DNA of 64,000 bases from Podospora pseudoanserina. Taxonomy: Eukaryota; Ascomycota; Sordariomycetes; Sordariales; Podosporaceae. Made by a program: the position numbers and the translations under genes. Positions 56,285-64,000 of this stretch are shown in pieces. Positions within the stretch are counted from its first letter, which is position 1. Each line of letters begins with the position of its first letter. The notes under the pieces were generated by a model, which was given only the letters and a program-made list of their open reading frames with translations, ran no database searches and had not been told where the DNA came from. The stretch covers positions 2,418,001 to 2,482,000 of the forward strand of contig NC_085920.1 in assembly GCF_035222485.1 (NCBI RefSeq). Direction: 5' to 3'.

Positions 56285-57031
56285 CTTTGCGATCAGAGGA
56301 TGCGCAAAGCCTGGAGTGAAAAGAGTCGTTTTGAAAATTCGGTGGAAATAAGTAATTGACTGGCAGAGAGTCGACGACTAACTGAAATGGAAGTCTCGGC
56401 GTCAATGTTGTCTCGGCGAAGGAAGGGGAAAAAAGGCTGGTTGCGATGATGCGATGTGCTTCGATGCGATGCGAAGCAGTAGTTGACAAGTCACCCTGGT
56501 CTTCAGAGGCGCGAAGGGCAAAATCCGTGGAAGGAACAATCAAATTCACCACAATAGGTGTGAACTACCGATAGCAATTGGGACTTGAAGTGCTCCTTCT
56601 CATCCAATATCACACTGGCCGCTAATTTTTTACAAAGACTGTACAAGACCGTCTGAACTTGCTCACTTTGGCGACAACTGGGCGATGGTGGTGGGGGACA
56701 ATTGACTGGATGTTGATGGAGCAATTGGAAGGTGAAGTTCAATTCTTGGGCTAAAAATGCATGGAGCAAGTACCCCAGTACCGTGAACCAGCCTGGATTT
56801 GGCCAAGCTTTGAGGCGCGAAGAGCAAGGATGTGAAGGTCGCGAGAGCACGTGATATGGGCTTGGAGAGAGGTGGCCCATGCGTGCTGGGAACCCTGCTT
56901 CCTGCAAGTGGTGTTCGTCAGCGATGAAGAGAAGCGGCTGGTTCCACACCTCGTGAAGCTGCAAGCTCTTTCTCCACAGCGCAAACCAGCTGCCATTCAG
57001 CACCAGCCACTATACCTGGACAACAGACAAG
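56285..57031. promoter_or_regulatory. Divergent promoter region RNA15 / PHB2
   Basis: 747 bp between two divergent starts. No other gene is seen. Confidence 0.5.
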
Positions 57032-58071
57032 ATGGCGAACCGCAATCCCTTCCAGGATTACATGAACAAGCTGCAGTATGCGGCCCAACAAACTCGCTCC
57101 GGAGGCAGAATGCCCGGCGGAGGTGGTGGCATCGCAGGAGGGGTTGCTGCTCTCGCTGTCCTTGGTGGTGGCGCCTTGCTGTTTCAGAGTGCGCTGTTCA
57201 ACGTCGATGGTGGTCACAGAGCGATCAAGTACCGGAGAATAAGTGGTGTCAGCAAGGATATCTATACTGAAGGTATGTTGGGTTTAGGCATTACACTCTT
57301 GCTGGAGAGACAGACTAACTGACTTATAAATATTCACACAGGAACTCACTTTGTCGTCCCATGGTTCGAGACTCCTATTGTCTACGATGTTCGTGCTAAG
57401 CCGAGAAACGTTTCTTCCCTCACCGGTACCAAGGATCTTCAAATGGTCAACATCACCTGCCGTGTCCTCTCGAGACCCGAAATCACCGCCCTTCCTCAGA
57501 TCTACCGCACTCTCGGCACCGACTATGACGAGCGTGTCCTCCCTTCGATTGTCAACGAAGTGCTGAAGAGCGTTGTTGCCCAGTTCAATGCCAGTCAGCT
57601 GATCACACAAAGAGAAATGGTTGCCAAGCTGGTTCGTGAGAACCTCTCCAGGAGAGCTGCGCGCTTCAACATTCTTCTGGACGACGTGTCTTTGACGGTG
57701 GGTTCCTCTTTGTGGAAATCACATCGCTTAACAAACCGCTAACAATTTATTAGCATCTTGCCTTCTCTCCGGAGTTCACAGCTGCCGTTGAAGCCAAGCA
57801 GGTTGCCCAACAAGAGGCTCAACGTGCCGCATTCATCGTCGACAAGGCTCGCCAGGAGAAGCAGGCCATGGTTGTCAAGGCTCAGGGTGAGGCTCGCTCT
57901 GCTGAGCTCATTGGTGAGGCTATCAAGAAGAACAAGTCATATCTGGAGCTGAAGAAACTGGAGAACGCTCGTTCCATTGCCCAGATCATCCAGGAGGCTG
58001 GTGGCAAGAACAGACTGCTTCTTGACTCTGAGGGTCTTGGGTTGAACGTCTTTGATGAGGAGAACAAATAA
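57032..58071 (+). CDS. PHB2: Prohibitin-2
   Basis: Three exons: 57032-57272, 57342-57697 and 57754-58071, 304 residues. An N-terminal membrane anchor ([20 protein letters not shown]) follows a short basic leader. The PHB domain contains [17 protein letters not shown] and [24 protein letters not shown] coiled coil ([25 protein letters not shown]) follows. PHB1 and PHB2 alternate in a ring in the mitochondrial inner membrane that acts as chaperone and protease scaffold. Length matches the family. Confidence 0.97.
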
Positions 58072-58693
58072 GGAAGCTGTGTTTTGAAAGAGGTGGGAAT
58101 GGAGGTATTGAGTCAATCTCCACTGTCTGAATGTATAGGCTGAACATTTTACAAAGCACTGTGTATGAGTACGTTGGTGAAAAGATGCATTGAAGAAGTC
58201 ATGAAGTGTCTGGAGTTGGCGGTCAGAATCACACATTTTGAGAAACTTATTTGTTCATCCCGTTTACAGCATAATGGTCTTTATTGCCCCTCAAGTAACA
58301 GCTCCAGCAGCTCAATAAGGCTGAACATTTAATGGGCCTCATCCATGACCAAGCAGCCCCCAGCGAGCCAAGCCTGAGGCTCACCCACCAACCCCACACA
58401 AACTGACCGACCCACGGACCCACAATCAACCTACCTGCCCCACTAACCCCTCCTTGCGGCCGCCTGCTGGGACAGCAGCTGCCATCGATGGCGGGTGGCT
58501 CACTTGGCGACTGCTGCCTTTCGAGCTTGCCAGCATTGCTGACCGGTGTATTCTTCCTCTTTCTGCCAGCAACAACATTCACCACCATCCCACGAGTGCT
58601 TGATCTTGAAGAACAACAACCAACAGATAAACAACTATCCCTTATTTCACCAAAGAATCACTTAGTGGAAAGACACAAAAGCCAAACGCCAAG
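58072..58693. other. Intergenic, promoter of RUB1
   Basis: 622 bp between the PHB2 3' end and the RUB1 start. No gene is seen. Confidence 0.45.
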
Positions 58694-59073
58694 ATGCTCG
58701 TAAAGTCCGTTCAGCCCCGCCATACCGTGCTTGCGCGATGAACTGACTGACGGGTGGGATAGAGTACGCACCCTCACCGGAAAGGAAATCGAGCTCAACG
58801 TCGAGGGCTCCGACAAGGTCTCCAAAATCAAGGAGCTGGTGGAGGAGAAGGAGGGGATCCCGCCCGTGCAGCAGAGGTTGATCTTCGGGGGGAAACAAAT
58901 GTACCCTCTCCCACACCACCACTATCACCACCACCACCACTTATTTTGAGTGTGTTAATAGTTGCTAATGATGGTAAAAAACCAACAGGGTCGACGACAA
59001 AACCGCTGATGACTATGGGCTTGAGGGTGGCGCGACGTTACATTTGGTTTTGGCGTTGAGGGGTGGGCTTTAA
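58694..59073 (+). CDS. RUB1: NEDD8/Rub1 ubiquitin-like modifier
   Basis: Three exons: 58694-58704, 58763-58900 and 58989-59073, 77 residues. The spliced product reads [19 protein letters not shown] and ends [10 protein letters not shown], so one residue is removed to expose the conjugated Gly-Gly. It is clearly closer to NEDD8 than to ubiquitin ([19 protein letters not shown]). It modifies cullins to activate SCF-type E3 ligases. The first exon is only 11 nt. Both donors are off-consensus (GTCCGT and GTACCC), but each is fixed by frame and family alignment. Intron 2 contains a CAC/CCA-rich microsatellite. Confidence 0.95.
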
Positions 59074-59746
59074 AAAAGAAAGAAAAAAAATGATAGGGAG
59101 GGAAAGGGGATAATGGGGGTGGTAGCTGTAAAGGGTTATGAATATAGGCAATACGGCAGAGTGGGAAAGTTTGGCTGTTGTTAGGTACAGCAAGATGAGG
59201 CAAACAAGGTGATGATGATGGTGGACATCAGCGCTGTGGAGGAAGGGTGACAGTGTTTTGTTGAGGAGGTAGCGTGGATGGTGGGTAGGATCGAGCGTCT
59301 TATGGGATATGATCTTGCCTTGCCTAGGGAAAGTCACTCATGAATGAAGAATGCATCTTTACATCAGTCTTCGCCTCGTGTGGTGAACCGAATATATGGA
59401 TGGAGATCAAGATGCTGAACATGATCAGAAGTAATTCGAGTCTTGGAAAACCCATCACTTAAAAACCATATATAAGCAGAAGTAAAGCCCCGTATAAAAG
59501 CGCATCCATTCAATCGATCATCGTACACATCAAATAAGCATAGGTCATGCCCGTGTAAAAACCATTCCATTCATCCCTCCATCGTACACCAACTTCCAGA
59601 TAACCACCGCTTAATCTCGGGTATCTGCTTGTATCAAGCTTAAAAAACCATCTCAACGCCTGCTGAAAATGCCAACCATCCTCGCTGATTTCCATGCAAA
59701 TCCCAAAATTCGAATTCCCCCACAAAATCCATCCCTTCTACGTTCC
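59074..59746. other. Convergent 3' flank
   Basis: 673 bp between RUB1 and the 3' end of the Elongin A gene. No gene is seen. Confidence 0.45.
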
Positions 59747-61007
59747 CTAACGGGGGACCCGCTTGCTCGGGCGCATGAAAATGTCCACAGGCTTGCGCTT
59801 GCGGACGATAGGAGCAGCGGGCCCCCTAGAGCCGACAGCAGGCGAGTTGCTAGCACCCGCAGGCGCGGGTGCGGGCGAGGTCTCGCCAGTGAACGACTTT
59901 GGTGGCGAGCGGGCCGCCACGGGTGCCTTGATGGCGCCAGGCGTCGCGGAGAGAAGACCACGGGGTCTGGCGACGGGTTGTTTCTTGGGAGAAACGACCC
60001 TCTCCACCGCGGCTTCGAGTTCCTCAACAGACAGGCTTCCACGCTGGGGAGGACTGGCGGGTTCGTCATCACCAAACAAGTCGTCACCCCCATTGCTGGG
60101 GATGTGGTCGTCTTCATCATCGCTGAAGGAGATGATGTTGGCTGGTTTGGCGATGGCGGTGCCCTTGCCCTTGATTGAAAGGAGCCGGTTCTCGCGTTCT
60201 TTGCGGTCACGATCACTGGCTGTGGTGTCAGAGGCCTTTCTGATTGGGGCGTTGACAATGGTGGCAGCGGCGTCGAACTGGCGATTGATACGAGCGTCGT
60301 TCTGCATGGCAATTGGTGCCTGTCTGATTGGGCTTTGCCTGACAGGAATGCGCCCAGCGGGGTTGGAGAGCTTCAGACGACTGGTCTCAGCGGCGACTTG
60401 CCTCTTGGCCTTAGCAATGAAAGTCTTCTTCGGGCGAGGCTGAGAGGACCAGTGGCCGGCTTTGGGACCCTCGCGTTGGCGTTGCGAATAGTGAAGAGGC
60501 AGTCGGCGAGATTCAGGAACAGAGATAATCTTGGCTTGACGGGAGGAACGCTGGCCATTGACATCTTCCATTTTCTTCATGAAGGCATTGGTAGCCTCTT
60601 CGAGCTGTTGGTTGTAGACCGTCTCGTACTTCTTATAGACTTTGTACCAAGACTTTGGGTCCTTTGGCTGCCAACTATACTGAGCAGCAAGCGTTTTGAA
60701 GTCGCGCTCGATAAGATGCTTCCAATCTATCGACCAATGTCAGCAATGAGTGCCGAGCCAAGGGCAAATGATGACAGAACTTACGAGATGGTGAGACTTC
60801 GTAGATTCGCTCATCTGTCTCCTGCTCGAGGGTGTGAAGGTGCTCGGCGGTCTTCACGGCCCTGAGGACCGGCTGCAAGAGGTGGGTAGGCATGTCTCCT
60901 AAGCTTGGGATGTCTTGAATGTTTCTGATTGCGACATCAAGAGCCATGTCGAGAAGAGGACGAGGACCGTTCCTCCGAAAAGGGCCGGTAGATATTTGAA
61001 GCTCCAT
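59747..61007 (-). CDS. ELA1: Elongin A (transcription factor SIII subunit A)
   Basis: Two exons, 61007-60785 and 60726-59747, 400 residues. The N-terminal 120 residues contain the Elongin A segment with an F-box-like start (LQPVLRAVKTAEHLHTLEQE), then YEVSPSHWKHLIERDF and SWYKVYKKYE. The rest is basic and disordered, with an acidic patch (FSDDEDDHIPSNGGDDLFGDDE) and a Lys/Arg-rich end. In yeast, Ela1 with Elc1 and Cul3 forms a ubiquitin ligase for stalled RNA polymerase II; in animals it also aids elongation. Confidence is high for the family. Confidence 0.93.
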
Positions 61008-62046
61008 GATGACTGAAAGTGGGTCTCACCCGTGGTGACAATAGTGATGACAATAGGGTGGAAGTCGAACAATGGAATCAATAGAAAGTTGCGGGGCGAG
61101 TGGTTTGGAATTGGAGATGTTGCTCTCGTAGAATTTGCTCGTTGTGCGCCGACCGTCGTCCAGAACTGATCCAATAAGCACCTTCGAAAAGACACAGATG
61201 ATGTTCAGGGAAGGTGATGGTGAGACCGTAAAGAGGTCCGGGAAAACGGGCCTTTAACCAGGGAAGTCGTGATCAAAGGTAGATTCTATTAGATATCCTT
61301 TTGCGCAAAAACTCATTGCACCATCCAGCTCAGAAGTGTACGAAGTATCATCAAAGTCGAGAATCAAGTGAGATCCAGAAGGTTTCAAGATAGGAGGTTG
61401 CAACTCTCTTTTATACAACCGTCACCCGCTACTAGGGTGCCCGGGCCACCTAAGCCTGGGGACCCGCATCGCGGATCCACCAATCCCCAATAGGCTAGCG
61501 CAGATCTATTCATTGTCTGGCAGCCCATTTGAGGAACTTGAGAGCATTGTCGAAGCATATGCCTGGTCGAGAATGATTCTTTAAAACGCCATCTAGTTTG
61601 ACTATTTGACGTATTCCCGCAGAGTTTCCAAACGGAGTTTTTTTCGCTCGTCGCGGTTGGTGAATCTGGCAGAGCAGGTACGGAGTCACAGTAGATTCTC
61701 CAATCTCCGTCACGGACATCTCTTGGCATTGACCTCTCGACGCGCCAGGGTCCAGGGAAGCTGCAAACTGCCCAAGAAGCTGGATTGGCGCGCAAACTGC
61801 GATCTTCAAACCTGACAACAAAGTTTCAAGCGCTGCACTTCTGTCCCCAACAACCACCATCCTGACCGACGTTACCATAGCTCCATTCACGGAGCTACTG
61901 AAACCAGACTTACGCGTAAATACCTAATTGCGGGTACTCGAGGCGATTTCGCACTTTCCAGAGAAATCGGCCGAGATCGACAGCATCTTGTGACGCCAGT
62001 ATTGTCGAACCACTCACCCAGTTTCACCCCCATATCAGATCCCCAA
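61008..62046. promoter_or_regulatory. Divergent promoter region ELA1 / THO7
   Basis: About 1.0 kb between two divergent starts. No gene is seen. The frame of THO7 is open for 19 codons upstream of its first Met but has no earlier ATG. Confidence 0.45.
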
Positions 62047-63192
62047 ATGGAGCGACCAGAAGGCTGGGGCCTCTTAAGCGAAAAAGAAGAAAATGAACTC
62101 CACAAAGCCCGACTCCTCGCCGTAGAAGAGAAGGCCTACAAGCGCATCACCAAGCGCATCAACACCCTCTACCGCTTCGCAGACCCCATTCTCATGCGAG
62201 AGCCAGAAAATCACCCGTCCCAAAAAGATGATACCTCCAGCCCAGCCCCTACTCCCGCCGCTGTCCCCGATGTCACCACCCCGAGACTCGACTACGCCCG
62301 AATGTACCAAGACATCACCCTCGACTTCGCCGCCTTTGACAGCAGCATGGAGCGCCTCCAATTTCTCTTCACCGCCAACGAAAAGGACAGGCAACACTAC
62401 GCCCAAGAGCGCGAGCGAATCAAGCGCGACATCACCTCTGTCCGCGCCAACATCATCCACCTCAATCAGAAATTGGAGCAGGCGAAAGAGACCCAGGAGC
62501 AGCGGAAGCAGTTTGACAAGTTGGCGGATGAGATCACAAAAAATCCAGCTTTGCGCGCTCGGGAGGAGCAGAAGGCGGCTATAAGGAAGCTGCAAGATGA
62601 AATTGCCGAGCTCAAGGCGGAGAGTTCTACCTACAGCGACACATGGGTCGAGCGCCGCAATCAGTTCTCTAGGATCATGGATGAATCTATGGCACTTCGG
62701 CGGTTGATCAGGGATGAGAAGGAGGAAGTTGAGAGAAGGGAGGGTATGGATGAGTCGAATGAGGCAGAGGCTGGACAGACGCCTAGGCCGGGAACGCCTG
62801 GCGGGAATGCTACTCCTAGGGGGGAGAGCGGACTTAAGAACTCGATTGAGGCTGGGGATGTGGTTGGCACTCCTAGGGCGATGTCCACGGCGGGTGGTAG
62901 GACGCCCGCTAGGGGGAGTCCGGCGCCGTCGACGCAGGATAATGGGTCGTTTTTGAAGCCGGGGAATGCGCTGGGGGCAAGCTTTGGGAGTGGTGGGCAG
63001 AGTAGGGAGGGGACGGCGGAGCATAGGACTGAGCAAGAGGAGCGGGAGGGGAGGGATCAGGGTGATGTTGAGATGGAGGATGAGCCGCCGAGGGATGATG
63101 AGTCGGAGCCGGATAGCCCTCTGTCTCCCCCGCCAGCGGACTTGCCTCAGATTTCGGTGGACGGACAGGGCGATAGTATGGATACCACATGA
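62047..63192 (+). CDS. THO7: THO complex subunit 7 family protein
   Basis: Single exon, 381 residues. The N-terminal half matches the THOC7/Mft1 family: LHKARLLAVEEKAYKRITKR, then YQDITLDFAAFDSSMERLQF, then a long coiled coil about residues 105-235. The C-terminal 145 residues are disordered and rich in Gly, Glu and Pro. The THO complex couples transcription with mRNA export and prevents R-loops. Confidence 0.9.
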   Translation: MERPEGWGLLSEKEENELHKARLLAVEEKAYKRITKRINTLYRFADPILMREPENHPSQKDDTSSPAPTPAAVPDVTTPRLDYARMYQDITLDFAAFDSSMERLQFLFTANEKDRQHYAQERERIKRDITSVRANIIHLNQKLEQAKETQEQRKQFDKLADEITKNPALRAREEQKAAIRKLQDEIAELKAESSTYSDTWVERRNQFSRIMDESMALRRLIRDEKEEVERREGMDESNEAEAGQTPRPGTPGGNATPRGESGLKNSIEAGDVVGTPRAMSTAGGRTPARGSPAPSTQDNGSFLKPGNALGASFGSGGQSREGTAEHRTEQEEREGRDQGDVEMEDEPPRDDESEPDSPLSPPPADLPQISVDGQGDSMDTT

Positions 63193-63447
63193 ACACGGAA
63201 AATTACAGATATGGCTAAGGAGGGCGCAATGCAATGTAAATATATCGTCTGATTGTTGCTAGATATCCTGTCTAGGCAACATTTAACACTCAACTGAGCC
63301 AAGAACAACTACTTGTTAGATAGCGTTAATACCAACAACGTAATGTAAACTGGTACAGTATAAATCAATTTGTAGTTCAAGCACCTCATCGTCAAATAAT
63401 ATTAATTATGAACACGGCCTACTTGCTTTTCTTCCATGAAATATCTA

Positions 63448-63879
63448 CTACTCCTGCTCAGCAACCTTCTTCCCACTCTCCACCGCCTCCCTCGCCTTCT
63501 TCAGCTCCTCCTCCTTGCCCTCCGCCCCATCGCTCTCCGTGATGGCGATTTGCTCCTCCAGGTTCTGGACAGCTTCGGATATCTTGTCACGGAGAGGACC
63601 GAAGACGGCTTTGGTTTCCTCGAGGGCGGTTTGCTATTGTTGAGGGTTAGGGTTATTCCAACGAATCTGTCAGGAGGACAGTTGAAGAGAGTCATTTACC
63701 TCTTGCTTCAACATGTAAGGGGCGTTGCTGTCGAGGTCGGGCTTGCCGGCGGCAATCTCAGTCTGGAGCTTGGAGATGCGGGTTTCTTGATGGGCGAGCT
63801 CCTTGTGGTAGTAGGACTCTTCTTTTACGAGGCGGAGGACAGAGTTGGTTGCTCTCTCGAGGGGGGTGGGGGGTGCCAT
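63448..63879 (-). CDS. RBL2: Tubulin-folding cofactor A
   Basis: Two exons, 63879-63700 and 63633-63448, phase 0, 121 residues. It is an all-helical small protein: PTPLERATNSVLRLVKEESYYHKELAHQE, an internal YMLKQEQTALEETKAVFGPL, and a Lys/Glu-rich end. Length and pattern match TBCA/Rbl2, which binds beta-tubulin during folding and buffers free beta-tubulin. The donor GTAAATG is slightly off consensus. Confidence 0.95.
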
Positions 63880-64000
63880 TTTGGATAGGTTTGAGTGGTT
63901 GTGGTTGGTTTGTAGAGGAAGAGGTGGGAGATGTAGAATGGAGAATGTTATATGAGCTTTTGTTTATTGTTTCTGCCTGATGGTGTTGATGGTGTAAGCG

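Noticed and set aside
62074-63234. 386-codon minus-strand ORF opposite THO7
   Set aside because: Antisense shadow; the plus-strand frame has the THOC7 coiled coil and family motifs.
1-64000. Virus-like, LTR or DNA-transposon elements and CRISPR arrays
   Set aside because: No reverse transcriptase, integrase, transposase, capsid-like frame, long terminal repeats or spaced direct repeats were recognised.

Overview
The window is nuclear DNA of a filamentous ascomycete, most likely a sordariomycete. The evidence is short (about 40-70 bp) spliceosomal introns with CTAAC/CTGAC branch sites, moderate GC, long gene-poor intergenic stretches, and a fungal gene set: an EZH2/KMT6-type H3K27 methyltransferase, a PPZ phosphatase, a SUR7-family protein and a DUF3237 protein. 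I cannot name the species from sequence alone. Twenty-two protein genes are supported, most with exon boundaries read from splice sites and frame, plus one spliced tRNA-Leu.

Layout. 0-13 kb: a sterol-glucosyltransferase-like protein with UIM motifs, a mitochondrial phosphate carrier, a CBS-domain protein, a lipocalin-like protein and an NAD-binding epimerase. 13-16 kb: gene-poor, ending at an intron-containing tRNA-Leu(UAA) and a tiny spliced 48-codon gene. 16.5-19.7 kb: actin-capping protein beta and ALG12 mannosyltransferase, head to head. 19.9-26.4 kb: an unusual array of about twelve related non-coding units, interrupted by a gene for a multi-pass membrane protein. 27-38 kb: a PAF-acetylhydrolase-like lipase, a large disordered protein with a Cys-rich tail, and an MTM1/SLC25A39-type carrier. 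39.6-46.6 kb: PPZ phosphatase, a 4.2 kb gene-free gap, and a SUR7-like protein. 48-64 kb: dense housekeeping genes (KMT6, DUF3237, RNA15/CstF64, prohibitin-2, NEDD8/RUB1, Elongin A, THO7, TBCA), several in divergent pairs.

The most interesting content is the 19.9-26.4 kb array. Each complete unit has (i) a TATA-like box about 30 bp before a fixed CAGCGAAGTAG start motif, (ii) a TTTCCG box at about -17 in most, (iii) a 65-127 nt transcribed core whose ends GCGAAG and CTTCGC can pair, (iv) a hairpin directly before the 3' strand whose sequence changes from unit to unit while pairing is kept, (v) a T-run like an RNA polymerase III terminator, and (vi) a GTTCGAATC B-box 120-190 bp beyond the terminator. 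This is the promoter layout of the yeast U6 gene SNR6, but the RNA is not U6 and I recognise no known family. I propose a tandem family of RNA polymerase III small structured RNAs.

A second oddity is the RNA15/CstF64 gene. Its TAG stop is followed in the same frame by 172 stop-free codons that contain no Met, which suggests stop-codon readthrough or an undetected splice form.
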